64,000 nt of DNA from Salsuginibacillus kocurii DSM 18087 (GCF_000377705.1 NZ_KB898634.1:1-64000); one strand, 5' to 3'; positions 40,864 through 54,139 are shown, counted from the first letter of the stretch. Numbers and translations are program-made. The notes: generated by a model from the letters alone, not told the origin.

Positions 40864-41283
40864 TTATTTTTTCTTCTTTCCACGTTTCGTTCCATACTTG
40901 GAACGACCTTGCTTGCGGTCTTGAACACCAGCTGTGTCAAGTGCTCCGCGAACGATTGTGTAACGCACACCTGGAAGGTCTTTTACACGGCCTCCGCGAA
41001 TAAGAACAACACTGTGTTCTTGCAGGTTATGGCCGATTCCAGGAATATAAGCAGTTACTTCAATCCCGTTGGTCAAACGCACACGTGCATATTTACGCAG
41101 TGCTGAGTTTGGTTTCTTTGGTGTCATTGTACCAACACGTGTACAAACCCCGCGCTTTTGAGGTGCTGACTGGTCCGTCTGCACTTTTTTGTAGCTGTTA
41201 TAACCTTTGTTAAGTGCTGGAGCATCAGAAGTACGAGGCTTTGAGACGCGTCCTTTTCGCACCAATTGACTAATCGTAGGCAT
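40864..41283 (-). CDS. rpsL: 30S ribosomal protein S12
   Basis: 139 residues; decoding-centre protein. The streptomycin loop PKKPNS (Lys56/Lys57 here) and the [11 protein letters not shown] loop are wild type, so no resistance mutation is visible. ATG 41283 ([12 protein letters not shown]) follows AAAGGAGGAGCTAAT; the frame is open 21 codons upstream without merit. Confidence 0.97.
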   Translation of the reverse strand: MPTISQLVRKGRVSKPRTSDAPALNKGYNSYKKVQTDQSAPQKRGVCTRVGTMTPKKPNSALRKYARVRLTNGIEVTAYIPGIGHNLQEHSVVLIRGGRVKDLPGVRYTIVRGALDTAGVQDRKQGRSKYGTKRGKKKK

Positions 41284-41311
41284 ATTAGCTCCTCCTTTCA
41301 GTTCACATTTT

Positions 41312-41335
41312 AAGACCACCGTTCCGGGTGGTTCA
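41312..41335 (-). promoter_or_regulatory. Hairpin in the rpsL leader
   Basis: ACCACC/GGTGGT perfect 6-base stem with a six-base loop, about 30 bases before the rpsL start. Without T-run. Confidence 0.45.
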
Positions 41336-41354
41336 ACAAAAGGCATAAGTTAAG

Positions 41355-41396
41355 TTTTTGCCGGCATGGCAGGACTTGCCTGCCACACCGCAAAAA
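41355..41396 (-). promoter_or_regulatory. Long imperfect hairpin between rplGB and rpsL
   Basis: TTTTTG (41355-41360) pairs with CAAAAA (41391-41396) and, after a small internal loop, TGGCAGG (41367-41373) with CCTGCCA (41379-41385). It begins 3 bases after rplGB. Because the A/T ends pair with each other no free T-run follows, so this is a structured leader or processing site more than a terminator. Confidence 0.5.
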
Positions 41397-41398
41397 CA

Positions 41399-41650
41399 TC
41401 ACTCCGTTTTTAAGGCAACCGTTGCTGCTCCAACATCAATTCCACAAGCTCTACCAAGTCTTTTCATAGAATTAACCATTGTTACTGTAACTTTGGCCTC
41501 TTCCGCAGCCTTCACCACTTGTTCCACGACTTGTGGGTCAGCGTCTTCAGCTACTAACACTTCGGTCACAGCTCGTGAGTCTAAAGCTTTCAACGTTTGC
41601 TTAGTGCCAATGATAACCGCTTTAGCCTGTGTAACTTTTTCATAAGACAT
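41399..41650 (-). CDS. rplGB: L7Ae-family K-turn-binding protein (YbxF type)
   Basis: 83 residues, a small L7Ae/L30e-like fold: [20 protein letters not shown] (about 32-51) and [12 protein letters not shown] at the end. B. subtilis YbxF binds kink-turn RNA and ribosomes. Between rpoC and rpsL as in B. subtilis. GGAGGATGTGCG precedes the start. Confidence 0.92.
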   Translation of the reverse strand: MSYEKVTQAKAVIIGTKQTLKALDSRAVTEVLVAEDADPQVVEQVVKAAEEAKVTVTMVNSMKRLGRACGIDVGAATVALKTE

Positions 41651-41727
41651 CGCACATCCTCCAAAGCACAGGTATTAGGCGCACTTAAACATCTTATCAC
41701 CGGGATAAGCACGTGTCAACGGCTAAA

Positions 41728-44700
41728 TTAATCTTTTGCAACAACTTCTCCATTTTCGTTTGCTTCAGCTTCAATAATGTCGTCAGGTACGTCCATTTCC
41801 AAGTCTCTATACCTTTGCATTCCAGTTCCAGCTGGTACAAGTTTACCAATAATCACATTTTCTTTTAAGCCGAGCAGTTCATCGCGGCGTCCTTTGATCC
41901 CTGCATCGGTAAGAACACGTGTGGTCTCCTGGAAGGAAGCTGCTGACAAGAATGAATCAGTTTCAAGCGAGGCCTTAGTAATCCCGAGAATAACAGGTGT
42001 CCCTACAGCTGGCTGCCCTTTGTTAGTAAGCGCATTGCGGTTGGCGTCGTTAAAGTGCTTCATTTCTACCAGTGTACCTGGCAATACATTGGTATCTCCA
42101 GAGTCGTTCACTCGGATTTTGCGAAGCATTTGACGTACCATCACTTCGACGTGTTTGTCACCAATTTCAACCCCTTGCATCCGGTAAACCTTTTGCACTT
42201 CTTTCAACAAATATTCTTGGACTTGATGAAGACCGGTTACCTTCAGAAGTTCTTTCGGGTCAATGGAACCTTCAGTCAGCGGATCTCCAGCTTCAACCTG
42301 CGAGCCTACCTCTATCTTCAGACGAGCTCCATAGGCGGTAGTATAGGTGCGTGATTCTAGCGGGCCTGTTACCGTAATTTCTTTCTTATCGGCATGCTCT
42401 TTAACGTCTGTTACTTCCCCAGCAAGCTCAGTAATGAGAGCCTGCCCCTTCGGATTCCTAGCTTCAAAAAGCTCCTGAATACGCGGAAGACCCTGGGTGA
42501 TATCGTCGCCAGCCACTCCGCCTGTATGGAAGGTACGCATCGTTAACTGCGTTCCTGGTTCACCGATCGATTGAGCAGCGATAATTCCTACAGCTTCTCC
42601 AACCTCAACATCTGAACCGGTAGCAAGATTACGGCCATAGCACTTCTTACATGCCCCGTGATGCGTGTCACAAGTGAAGACTGAGCGGATATTGACCGAC
42701 TCAACCCCTGCATCAACAATCCGTTTTGCGTCGTCTTCATACATAAGTTCACCTTTATTGTGAAGCACTTCTCCCGTTTCAGGGTGACGGATGGTTTGGA
42801 ACGCCACACGGCCGACAAGGCGATCATAAAGGTCTTCAATCATTTCAACGCCTTCTTTAAGCGTCGTTACAGTAAGACCACGATCTGTGCCGCAATCGTC
42901 TTCACGGATAATGACATCCTGGGCCACATCCACGAGGCGTCGAGTCAAGTAACCTGAGTCAGCTGTCTTAAGAGCTGTATCTGCTAGACCTTTACGTGCC
43001 CCGTGTGTAGAGATGAAGTATTCAAGTACTGTCAAACCTTCGCGGAAGCTTGATTTAATCGGTAGCTCAATAATCCGGCCAGATGGATTGGCCATCAAAC
43101 CACGCATACCTGCAAGCTGCGTGAAGTTAGAAGCGTTACCACGCGCTCCGGAGTCGCTCATCATAAAGATTGGGTTTCTCTTATCAAGTGTGCCCATTAA
43201 GCGATCCTGAATCGTATCTTTTGCGCCGCCCCAGATCGAGATGACTTTATCATAGCGTTCTTCTTCTGTAATAAGACCACGGCGGAACTGTTTCATGACT
43301 CGGTCTACTTTTGTTTCTGCATCATCTAAGATTTCTTGCTTGTCACCAAGCACCACAATATCAGAGACCCCAACCGTAATTCCTGCTTTGGTTGAATAGT
43401 AGAAGCCTAAGTCTTTCATGCGGTCAAGCATACGTGACGTTTCAGTAATATGGAAGTTCTTAAAGACTTGAGCAATGATATCTCCTAAGAAGCCTTTCTT
43501 AAATGGCGCAACTTCTTCACATTGAGCAATTTGCTCTGCCACATCACTTGTAGTCGCGATCAAGTACTTAGCAGGGAGTGCTTTTTCAAGGTTTTCTGCC
43601 GTCGGTTCATTCACATAAGGGAAGGAAGACGGAAGAATTTCGTTAAAGATTAACTTACCAACAGTCGTAACTAGAAGCAAATCCTGTTCTCTTTCTTCAA
43701 AGGTTGTTTTCCCTAACGAGCGTACAGGAAGTGCTATTCGGCTGTGCAGGTGCACGTAACCATTTTGATAGGCCGTGAGAGCTTCATCCGAAGTCTTGAA
43801 GATCATGCCTTCACCCACAGCACCTTGGCGCTCAAGTGTGAGGTAGTAGTTACCCAGCACCATATCCTGGGACGGTGTTACTACCGGCTTACCGTCCTTA
43901 GGGTTCAAGATGTTTTGAGCAGCCATCATAAGGATACGGGCTTCCGCCTGCGCCTCAGCAGATAACGGCACGTGAACGGCCATTTGGTCTCCGTCAAAGT
44001 CGGCATTATAAGCTGTACACACTAGTGGGTGAAGCTTAATTGCCCGCCCTTCTACAAGAACCGGCTCAAAAGCCTGGATCCCTAAACGGTGCAAGGTTGG
44101 GGCGCGATTCAACAGAACAGGATGCTCTTTAATGACTTCCTCGAGGACATCCCAAATTTCTGGCTGTACGCGTTCAACTTTCCGCTTTGCACTTTTGATA
44201 TTATGAGCAAAACCTTTACGTACAAGTTCACGCATTACAAATGGTTTGAACAGCTCTAACGCCATTTCTTTTGGCAGGCCGCACTGATACATTTTCAAGC
44301 TCGGACCGACAACGATTACGGACCGGCCGGAATAGTCAACACGCTTACCGAGCAAGTTTTGGCGGAAGCGCCCTTGCTTTCCTTTCAACATGTGCGAAAG
44401 GGACTTTAACGGACGGTTTCCAGGTCCCGTTACAGGTCGGCCGCGACGGCCATTATCAATTAAAGCGTCAACTGCTTCCTGAAGCATCCGTTTTTCGTTT
44501 TGAACGATGATACTTGGAGCTCCGAGGTCGAGAAGCCGCTTCAAGCGGTTGTTACGATTGATTACCCGACGATACAAATCATTCAAGTCGGAGGTAGCAA
44601 AACGACCGCCATCGAGCTGAACCATCGGACGCAATTCCGGTGGAATTACCGGCAGCACATCTAAAATCATCCAAGCTGGTTCATTGCCAGAATGACGAAA

Positions 44701-45345
44701 TGCTTCAAGCACCTCTAAGCGTTTAATTGCCCGAGTTCTTCGCTGACCTTGAGCTGTCTCAAGTTCCTCTTTTAAGGCATGAACTTCTTTTTCAAGGTCG
44801 ATGTTTTCAAGCAATTTACGAATCGCTTCTGCGCCCATGGCTGCACTAAAGCTACGGCCGTATTTATCATAATAGGCCCGGTATTCTTTTTCTGAGAGTA
44901 GCTGTTTATACTCAAGCGGAGTGTCGCCTGTGTCTGTAACCACGTAAGAAGCAAAATAAATGATCTCTTCCAAAGAACGCGGAGACATATCAAGAACAAG
45001 CCCCATTCGGCTTGGGATGCCTTTAAAGTACCAAATGTGAGAAACAGGAGCCGCCAGTTCAATGTGCCCCATACGCTCACGGCGAACTTTGGCGCGAGTG
45101 ACTTCCACGCCACACCGGTCACAAACGACACCTTTATAGCGGACCCGTTTATATTTACCACAATGACATTCCCAGTCTTTTTGTGGGCCAAAAATACGCT
45201 CGCAGAAAAGGCCGTCTTTTTCAGGCTTTAACGTACGGTAGTTGATCGTTTCTGGTTTCTTCACTTCACCGCGAGACCAGGAGCGGATCTTTTCAGGGGA
45301 TGCTAAGCCAACTTTCATATACTCGAAATTATTGACATCTAACAA
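41728..45345 (-). CDS. rpoC: DNA-directed RNA polymerase subunit beta'
   Basis: 1205 residues. Starts with TTG at 45345 ([14 protein letters not shown]), the B. subtilis start, with AAAGGGAGG eight bases upstream; the open frame runs further up without support. Zinc-binding cysteines Cys60, Cys62, Cys75 and Cys78, catalytic NADFDGDQM near 448-456, bridge helix and trigger loop ([16 protein letters not shown] near 930) are all intact. Confidence 0.97.
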   Translation of the reverse strand: MLDVNNFEYMKVGLASPEKIRSWSRGEVKKPETINYRTLKPEKDGLFCERIFGPQKDWECHCGKYKRVRYKGVVCDRCGVEVTRAKVRRERMGHIELAAPVSHIWYFKGIPSRMGLVLDMSPRSLEEIIYFASYVVTDTGDTPLEYKQLLSEKEYRAYYDKYGRSFSAAMGAEAIRKLLENIDLEKEVHALKEELETAQGQRRTRAIKRLEVLEAFRHSGNEPAWMILDVLPVIPPELRPMVQLDGGRFATSDLNDLYRRVINRNNRLKRLLDLGAPSIIVQNEKRMLQEAVDALIDNGRRGRPVTGPGNRPLKSLSHMLKGKQGRFRQNLLGKRVDYSGRSVIVVGPSLKMYQCGLPKEMALELFKPFVMRELVRKGFAHNIKSAKRKVERVQPEIWDVLEEVIKEHPVLLNRAPTLHRLGIQAFEPVLVEGRAIKLHPLVCTAYNADFDGDQMAVHVPLSAEAQAEARILMMAAQNILNPKDGKPVVTPSQDMVLGNYYLTLERQGAVGEGMIFKTSDEALTAYQNGYVHLHSRIALPVRSLGKTTFEEREQDLLLVTTVGKLIFNEILPSSFPYVNEPTAENLEKALPAKYLIATTSDVAEQIAQCEEVAPFKKGFLGDIIAQVFKNFHITETSRMLDRMKDLGFYYSTKAGITVGVSDIVVLGDKQEILDDAETKVDRVMKQFRRGLITEEERYDKVISIWGGAKDTIQDRLMGTLDKRNPIFMMSDSGARGNASNFTQLAGMRGLMANPSGRIIELPIKSSFREGLTVLEYFISTHGARKGLADTALKTADSGYLTRRLVDVAQDVIIREDDCGTDRGLTVTTLKEGVEMIEDLYDRLVGRVAFQTIRHPETGEVLHNKGELMYEDDAKRIVDAGVESVNIRSVFTCDTHHGACKKCYGRNLATGSDVEVGEAVGIIAAQSIGEPGTQLTMRTFHTGGVAGDDITQGLPRIQELFEARNPKGQALITELAGEVTDVKEHADKKEITVTGPLESRTYTTAYGARLKIEVGSQVEAGDPLTEGSIDPKELLKVTGLHQVQEYLLKEVQKVYRMQGVEIGDKHVEVMVRQMLRKIRVNDSGDTNVLPGTLVEMKHFNDANRNALTNKGQPAVGTPVILGITKASLETDSFLSAASFQETTRVLTDAGIKGRRDELLGLKENVIIGKLVPAGTGMQRYRDLEMDVPDDIIEAEANENGEVVAKD

Positions 45346-45436
45346 GGGGTCAACCTCCCTTTCCATCTTTAACAGGTTGTCCGGGAAAAGGCAGGGGAGC
45401 ACTCCATCTGGAATGTCTCCCTCCTGCACGAACGAA

Positions 45437-48976
<3,540 letters not shown>

Positions 48977-49339
48977 CTGATTCACCCCTCAAAACTTGGC
49001 TTTTGTCCGCCACTCAAAGCTAACAAACATGTATACTTTAAGCGGCAAGCAACGGGTTATATGATGTAAGCTCAACTGCCTGAATGGAAGTTGAGGTGTT
49101 GCCGTGGCTAAACACGCATAACGACGAGCTGTTTTTATAATAAACACGTCGCGCCGCTTGCTAAATCCATCACGTTATCTATTCATTGCAACCCTGAGGT
49201 CATATGTGAATAGACTCACTAACGATTTCATTGTTTCCTATTACCTTATTCTTTATACTAAGGAAAAGGTCTTTTTCCCTATGTACTAAAAAAGGCATTT
49301 ATATGCATTTAATAATAATATCACACGAGAGCAATGGTT
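48977..49339 (-). other. rpoB 5' region with structured leader
   Basis: 363 bases without a gene. On the minus strand, CTCAACT/AGTTGAG (49071-49077 with 49089-49095) forms a 7-base hairpin, and AAGCGGC/GCCGCTT (49153-49159 with 49040-49046) can close a larger 120-base fold around it. No clear sigma-A promoter was found. The rsmC-like gene may be cotranscribed. Confidence 0.45.
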
Positions 49340-49936
49340 TCAAATGTTTTTTCCGCGTAATACATAAAATCCTTTGTTCCTGCGCACAATTTCCACTTCA
49401 GCAAACAATGTTTCCATATGAGCACGAGCAGATGGAGCGCCTTGTTTTTTTCGTATCACTACCCAGAGTTCCCCTTGCTCCAGCAAATGTTCTCTGGCTT
49501 TTGTTATCATGCTATGAACAACATTTTTGCCCGCTCGGATCGGTGGGTTACTCACTATAGCTGCAAAAGAGCCCTCAATTGCTTCAAACTGATCACTCTT
49601 TACCACCTCTACGTTACGCAAGCCGGCACGATCGGCATTCTTGCGGCTGAGTTCGACCGCTCGTTCATTTACATCTGCCAGAACGACCTCATGTTCTGTA
49701 TCGGCAGCTAATGCCAAGCCGACTGGCCCATACCCACACCCTATATCAAGCACCCTGCCTTCGACAGCAGGAAAAGCGAAGTTCTCTACTAGCAGGCGGC
49801 TCCCTTCGTCAACTTCTCCTTTAGAGAAAACGCCTCGGTCGGAGGTGAACGAAAATTCACGTCCTCGTAATTCAGCTGTGAACGTTTCCGGGCTACTTTT
49901 AACTTCCGGCTGTGAAGAATAGTAATGTTCGCTCAT
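49340..49936 (-). CDS. RsmC-like class I SAM methyltransferase (YbxB type)
   Basis: 198 residues. SAM motif I DIGCGYGPVG (about 64-73), acidic loop after strand 2 (ADVNERAVE), and catalytic NPPI (about 131-134), the form used by N2-guanine rRNA methylases. B. subtilis ybxB lies at the same place between rplL and rpoB. Probable 16S rRNA m2G methylase; the exact base is unproven. Confidence 0.88.
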   Translation of the reverse strand: MSEHYYSSQPEVKSSPETFTAELRGREFSFTSDRGVFSKGEVDEGSRLLVENFAFPAVEGRVLDIGCGYGPVGLALAADTEHEVVLADVNERAVELSRKNADRAGLRNVEVVKSDQFEAIEGSFAAIVSNPPIRAGKNVVHSMITKAREHLLEQGELWVVIRKKQGAPSARAHMETLFAEVEIVRRNKGFYVLRGKNI

Positions 49937-50289
49937 TTTCTCCCTCCTGTCTACACCTTGAATGTACTGAGCTGACCTGTGCTGCCTCTAAAGTGCACCT
50001 ATCTCCAATTCACCTTTATTCTCTGCCCCTCTAAAACTAGTAGACCTCCCACTCTTATCATCATTCATTACCTCTACTTACCAATCATAGACGTAACTTT
50101 TAACAAAGTGGGTCTGTTAACGTTTGGTGTTGCGATGTAAAAACGCAGCGCTGAGAGGACCTCCTGTGGAAGTATGCAGAGCGATGACCCCACTGCAAAC
50201 AAGAAAGCTGATAGGCACAACTGCGAGAAATGCCCGCCGAGAGCGCAGCACAAATCAACCATGTCAGTTAACAGAGTCAATAATAAGAC
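49937..50289. other. Intergenic region rplL-rsmC-like gene with repeat-like sequence
   Basis: About 350 bases. An 84-codon minus-strand frame (50074-50328) has no start signal and runs into the rplL terminator, so it is not called. The stretch 50155-50205 (GACCTCCTGTGGAAGTATGC and following GAGCGATGACCCCACTG) looks like a degenerate copy of the extragenic repeats of alkaliphilic Bacillus. No promoter recognised. Confidence 0.35.
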
Positions 50290-50322
50290 AAATAAAAGGC
50301 TCCCCCACACGTGGGGAAGCCT
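50290..50322 (-). terminator. Intrinsic terminator of rplJ-rplL
   Basis: Minus strand AGGCTTCCCCAC/GTGGGGGAGCCT stem (50297-50322) then TTTTATTTG. It separates the L10/L12 genes from the rpoB side; rpoB expression may need its own promoter or readthrough. Confidence 0.9.
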
Positions 50323-50339
50323 CGACATTTGTGCGGGCC

Positions 50340-50705
50340 TTACTTAACTTCGATAGAAGCACCAGCTTCTTCAAGTTGACTCTTAATTTCTTCAGCGTCT
50401 TCTTTGCTTACGCCTTCTTTAAGAGTTTCTGGCGCACCGTCAACGACAGCTTTCGCTTCTTTAAGTCCAAGACCTGTTACTTCACGTACAACTTTGATTA
50501 CGCCGACTTTAGAAGAACCAGCGTCTGTGATTACTACGTCGAATTCAGTTTGCTCTTCAGCTTCTTCAGCTGGAGCTGCGCCACCTGCTGCTGCAACTGG
50601 AGCTGCTGCCGTTACACCGAATTCCTCTTCGATTGCTTTGACAAGGTCATTTAGTTCTAGAACGGTCATTTCTTTGATCGCTTCAATAATTTGTTCGTTA
50701 CTCAT
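50340..50705 (-). CDS. rplL: 50S ribosomal protein L7/L12
   Basis: 121 residues. N-terminal dimerisation helices, Ala/Glu hinge (about 38-52, [16 protein letters not shown]), and C-terminal GTPase-factor-binding domain with [20 protein letters not shown]. Stalk protein. Confidence 0.97.
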   Translation of the reverse strand: MSNEQIIEAIKEMTVLELNDLVKAIEEEFGVTAAAPVAAAGGAAPAEEAEEQTEFDVVITDAGSSKVGVIKVVREVTGLGLKEAKAVVDGAPETLKEGVSKEDAEEIKSQLEEAGASIEVK

Positions 50706-50779
50706 CAGTAATCCTCCTTAAATTTATCTTCGTATTTATCTCGAAACTTTACAGGCAAGTTCGTTAGCTTGCGTGCGAC

Positions 50780-51277
50780 TTAAGCACTCTCTTCTTTTTG
50801 GTCAGCGACTGCTTTAGCACCAAGGGCAAAGTTGCGGATTGGCGCCTGCATAACGCTAAGAAGCATAGCCACAAGTCCTTCGTGAGAAGGAAGCTCAGCA
50901 ATTTCTTTCACTTGCTCTGGCGTAGTTACTTGGCCTTGAATGATACCTGTTTTGATTTCGAGTGCTTTGTTGTCTTTTGCGAACTGTTGAAGAACTTTAG
51001 CCGGAGCGACAGCATCATCTGAGCTGGTTGCAATCGCTGTTGGACCGACTAAGTATTCATCAAGCTCCGTCATTTCTGCTTGTTCGGTTGCACGACGTGC
51101 AAGTGTATTTTTGTACACTTTGAAATCCACGTCTGCTTCACGAAGTTGACGACGAAGTTCAGTTACTTGAGCAACATTCAGACCACGATAATCAACAAGA
51201 ATAGCCGACTCGCTTTCAGAAAGCTTAGATGTGATTTCGTTAACAACTTCCTGTTTCTGTTCAATCACAGTGCTCAT
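50780..51277 (-). CDS. rplJ: 50S ribosomal protein L10
   Basis: 165 residues; stalk base carrying L12 dimers. ATG 51277 ([15 protein letters not shown]) with AGGAGGTGGACCAA. L10 with L12 represses its own leader, visible upstream. Confidence 0.97.
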   Translation of the reverse strand: MSTVIEQKQEVVNEITSKLSESESAILVDYRGLNVAQVTELRRQLREADVDFKVYKNTLARRATEQAEMTELDEYLVGPTAIATSSDDAVAPAKVLQQFAKDNKALEIKTGIIQGQVTTPEQVKEIAELPSHEGLVAMLLSVMQAPIRNFALGAKAVADQKEESA

Positions 51278-51374
51278 TTGGTCCACCTCCTACATCGTTG
51301 GATCACCGAACCGTAGCCTAAACATTCATTTCTTTACACAATGAATGCCCAGCCTTGTTTGTACGTTTATGCAT

Positions 51375-51413
51375 TAAAAAACCTCTGCATCTACAGCACC
51401 GTAGATACAGAGG
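51375..51413 (-). terminator. Attenuator terminator in the L10 leader
   Basis: Minus strand CCTCTGTATCTAC (51401-51413) pairs with GTAGATGCAGAGG (51382-51394), loop of six, then TTTTTT. It sits between the L10-binding structure and rplJ, as in the known Bacillus attenuation mechanism. Confidence 0.9.
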
Positions 51414-51549
51414 AGTTTACACACGTTCACAAACGATAAAGATTAACACCTTAATCGTCAAACTCGTACATCACCTCGGCAGGGTATTAAGCCATGGACG
51501 GCACCTGCTGTCTACGGTAAGAATGAATCCTATTTAGTTGAATTAAATC
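51414..51549 (-). ncRNA. Ribosomal protein L10 leader
   Basis: The conserved core on the minus strand is CCGTAGACAGCAGGTGCC (about 51500-51517) and the matching CCTGCCGAGGTG (about 51472-51483), the L10-binding kink-turn hairpin of this known leader family. Excess L10(L12)4 bound here favours the attenuator downstream. Confidence 0.88.
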
Positions 51550-51556
51550 CTTACAA

Positions 51557-51585
51557 AGTATATGCCCTTCTGCGTCGGATGTCAA
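51557..51585 (-). promoter_or_regulatory. rplJ-rplL promoter (sigma-A)
   Basis: TTGACA (51580-51585), 17 bases, TATACT (51557-51562), on the minus strand. It lies directly after the rplA stop codon. Confidence 0.88.
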
Positions 51586-51588
51586 TTC

Positions 51589-52296
51589 TTATTTTAGATT
51601 TAATGTTGACGTGCTCACTTCGACACTTGGACCCATAGTAGAAGTAAGAGCTACGTTTTGCACGTACGTGCCTTTTGCGGCAGCTGGCTTTGCTTTAACG
51701 AGAATGTCTACAATTGTGTTCACATTCTCTGCAAGCTGATCTTCAGTAAATGAAACTTTGCCTACTGGCGCATGCACATTCCCTGCTTTATCAACGCGGT
51801 ATTCAACTTTACCTGCTTTGATTTCAGAGATAGCATTGGACACGTCCATTGTTACAGTGCCTGTTTTCGGGTTTGGCATGAGACCTTTTGGCCCAAGCAC
51901 CTTACCAAGCTTACCAACTTGCCCCATCATATCAGGCGTAGCAACAACAACATCAAAATCCATCCAGCCTTGCTGAATTTGGTTGATTAGATCTTCTTCA
52001 CCAACAAAATCAGCGCCAGCTTCTTCTGCTTCTTTTGCTTTATCGCCTTTCGCGAAAACAAGAACACGCTGGGTTTTACCTGTACCATTTGGAAGTACAG
52101 TAGCGCCGCGAATCTGCTGATCTGCTTTACGCGGGTCAACACCCAAACGAACAGCTACTTCAACTGTTTCGTCAAAGTTAGCAATCGATGTTTTTTTCAC
52201 GAGTTCAACGGCTTCTTGGACATTATATTGAGCGTCACGATCAATCAGCTTTACAGCATCTTGATATTTTTTTCCTCTCGTTTTAGCCACTTTCAT
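51589..52296 (-). CDS. rplA: 50S ribosomal protein L1
   Basis: 235 residues; two-domain stalk protein at the E site. Signature [20 protein letters not shown] and [12 protein letters not shown] in domain II. Starts [15 protein letters not shown], slightly different from the common MAKKGKKY. Ends next to the rplJ promoter. Confidence 0.97.
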   Translation of the reverse strand: MKVAKTRGKKYQDAVKLIDRDAQYNVQEAVELVKKTSIANFDETVEVAVRLGVDPRKADQQIRGATVLPNGTGKTQRVLVFAKGDKAKEAEEAGADFVGEEDLINQIQQGWMDFDVVVATPDMMGQVGKLGKVLGPKGLMPNPKTGTVTMDVSNAISEIKAGKVEYRVDKAGNVHAPVGKVSFTEDQLAENVNTIVDILVKAKPAAAKGTYVQNVALTSTMGPSVEVSTSTLNLK

Positions 52297-52340
52297 TTCC
52301 TCCTCAATTGTGGTTTTAACGGATTAACCTCCCACGAATA

Positions 52341-52383
52341 AAGGTTGCGAAACAGCCGAATAACGGGCCGCTATCGCAACCTT
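52341..52383 (-). promoter_or_regulatory. Hairpin between rplK and rplA
   Basis: AAGGTTGCG/CGCAACCTT 9-base perfect arms with a 25-base loop, starting about 18 bases after rplK; TTTATT follows on the minus strand. It could be an L1 target, an RNA stability element or a partial terminator. Confidence 0.5.
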
Positions 52384-52400
52384 CCGCACAAGCACGAGTG

Positions 52401-52826
52401 TTAGCCTTCGATGTTAAGACCCATGCTGCGGGCAGTACCTTCGACCATACGCACAGCCGCATCAACGTCAGCTGCATTCAAGTCCGGCATTTTCGTTTCC
52501 GCGATTTCACGAACTTTATCCTGACTCACCGTACCCACTTTATTCACATGTGGTTCACCCGAACCGCTGTTAATTCCGGCTGCTTGCTTTAGAAGCACGG
52601 CAGCTGGTGGAGTTTTGGTGATAAAGGTAAACGAACGATCCTCATATACACTAATCTCGACAGGGATAATCATACCTGCCTGATCTTCAGTACGCGCGTT
52701 AAATTCTTTACAGAATCCCATGATATTCACACCGGCTTGACCAAGTGCAGGACCTACCGGGGGAGCTGGATTGGCTTTACCAGCAGGGATTTGAAGTTTA
52801 ACTACCTTTTCAACTTTCTTTGCCAC
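52401..52826 (-). CDS. rplK: 50S ribosomal protein L11
   Basis: 141 residues; GTPase-centre and thiostrepton-site protein, needed for RelA activation. GTG at 52826 ([16 protein letters not shown]) has AGGAGGTGTGTCGC before it. [20 protein letters not shown] is intact. Confidence 0.97.
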   Translation of the reverse strand: MAKKVEKVVKLQIPAGKANPAPPVGPALGQAGVNIMGFCKEFNARTEDQAGMIIPVEISVYEDRSFTFITKTPPAAVLLKQAAGINSGSGEPHVNKVGTVSQDKVREIAETKMPDLNAADVDAAVRMVEGTARSMGLNIEG

Positions 52827-52972
52827 GCGACACACCTCCTTAGTCCGTGATGTGGTTAATCAGACGCCTTGCGCCCTCCCACTCTTATACAGCTGTTAGG
52901 TAAAAACAGCTTAGATATATACATATCAAACATTAGAATCTTACCACTAACATTACTTAAGAGCAAGAGTAA

Positions 52973-53509
52973 TTATGAAATCTTTTCAACTTGATGAAAT
53001 TCGAGTTCAACTGGAGTCTCTCGCCCGAACATATTAACATGGACTTTCACTTTCTCTTTTTCCACATCGATGTCTTCTACTGTGCCTGTGAAATCTGCAA
53101 ACGGGCCTTCTTTTACTTTAACTGATTCTTTCAGTTCAAATTCTACTTCTGCTTTCGGAGCTTCTTCACCCATCTGGCGAAGAAGTGCATCTACTTCATC
53201 CGGCAAAAGCGGTGTCGGTTTGGAACCAGCTCCTGAAGAGCCGACAAAACCTGTAACACCTGGCGTATTTCGCACTACATACCAGGAGTCATCTGTCATC
53301 ACCATCTCGACAATAACATAGCCCGGGAAGGTCTTACGGGTCACTGTCTTCGCCTTGCCATCTTTATATTCGGTCTCCTCTTCAACCGGCACAAAGACAC
53401 GGAATATTTTATCCGTCATTTCCATAGATTCTACACGTTTTTCCAAATTTGTTTTTACTTTATTCTCGTATCCTGAGTAAGTATGAACTACATACCAATT
53501 CTTTTCCAT
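52973..53509 (-). CDS. nusG: Transcription elongation factor NusG
   Basis: 178 residues. NGN domain (about 1-110) and C-terminal KOW domain (EGPFADFTGTVEDIDVEKEK near 125-144). In Bacillus it promotes sequence-specific pausing. The start MEKNWYVVHTYSGYE is certain by similarity, yet no Shine-Dalgarno lies within 12 bases; AAGGAGG is at 53536-53542, about 25 bases off, separated by a hairpin. Confidence 0.96.
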   Translation of the reverse strand: MEKNWYVVHTYSGYENKVKTNLEKRVESMEMTDKIFRVFVPVEEETEYKDGKAKTVTRKTFPGYVIVEMVMTDDSWYVVRNTPGVTGFVGSSGAGSKPTPLLPDEVDALLRQMGEEAPKAEVEFELKESVKVKEGPFADFTGTVEDIDVEKEKVKVHVNMFGRETPVELEFHQVEKIS

Positions 53510-53511
53510 TT

Positions 53512-53542
53512 GGGAGCGGACCGTAGATGTCCTTCCCTCCTT
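53512..53542 (-). promoter_or_regulatory. Hairpin between Shine-Dalgarno and nusG start
   Basis: On the minus strand GGGA-A-GGAC (53529-53537) can pair with GTCC-GC-TCCC (53512-53521). Folding would bring AAGGAGG close to the ATG two bases beyond the stem. Confidence 0.5.
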
Positions 53543-53575
53543 CCAGCGGTCTATTTACCAATACATCCAACCTAT

Positions 53576-53794
53576 TTACAAGAACGTACGCACTAGGTAG
53601 GAGAAACCGAGATCGACAATCGCAAAAAAGACCGAGATAAAAAATACGGTCAGAATGACGACACCGGTGTATTTCATCAATTCCTGCCTCGTCGGCCACG
53701 TCACCCGTTTCATTTCACGTCCAACTTGCCCGAGAAAGCGGATTGGATTTTTCTCTTTTTCCTCTTGAGGAGCTTTGTTTGTTTCTTCTGCCAT
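53576..53794 (-). CDS. secE: Protein translocase subunit SecE
   Basis: 72 residues, a little longer than the 59 of B. subtilis, with one membrane helix at about 44-68 after the amphipathic VGREMKRVTWPTRQEL. ATG 53794 has GGAGGTGGGTAAC upstream. Stabilises SecY. Forms a unit with nusG, 66 bases away. Confidence 0.95.
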   Translation of the reverse strand: MAEETNKAPQEEKEKNPIRFLGQVGREMKRVTWPTRQELMKYTGVVILTVFFISVFFAIVDLGFSYLVRTFL

Positions 53795-53904
53795 GTTACC
53801 CACCTCCATCACGGAGTGTTTTATAAAGTAGCTGAAGGAACATTTTTCTTCTTCCTTCACGCTAGTGCATTAGACTTGTCCACCCGCCACCACAAAATTT
53901 AAAC

Positions 53905-54020
53905 AAAAAAAACAACCGCACCTGAACCTGTCGTAGCGGCTTTCTGTTCATTCTGAATCATCATCCGGCAATATCAACCTGCAGTGGGTTAGCGGTTGCC
54001 TTCGATTCGCTATATGCTAA
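53905..54020 (-). ncRNA. Structured RNA with terminator upstream of secE
   Basis: On the minus strand between the sigH terminator and secE are three hairpins: GGCAA..AACC/GGTT..TTGCC (53967-54000), TTCA/TGAA (near 53950-53960), and AGCCGC/GCGGTT (53936-53941 with 53914-53919) followed directly by TGTTTTTTTT. A CAACCGC-type arm in the first hairpin (53992-53998) is able to compete for the terminator arm. It could be a small RNA or an attenuating leader of secE-nusG. TTGACA stands at 54047-54052, with a poor -10. No known family recognised. Confidence 0.5.
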
Positions 54021-54061
54021 TTGAAGGTACCATAATTCCTACATGTTGTCAATCGAACGGG

Positions 54062-54098
54062 AAAAGCACCTCTTGACCCCTGTCGAAAGAAGTGCTTT
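54062..54098 (-). terminator. Intrinsic terminator of sigH
   Basis: Minus strand AAAGCACTTCTT (54087-54098) and AAGAGGTGCTTTT (54062-54074) pair with one wobble or mismatch, followed by a short T-rich end in the stem. Confidence 0.8.
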
Positions 54099-54139
54099 CA
54101 TTGAAACCGGTTACGAAAATTGCGAAAAATAAAAGCGGC

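Noticed and set aside
50074-50328. 84-codon hydrophobic open frame on the minus strand
   Set aside because: It begins inside the rplL terminator and overlaps repeat-like sequence; no start signal.
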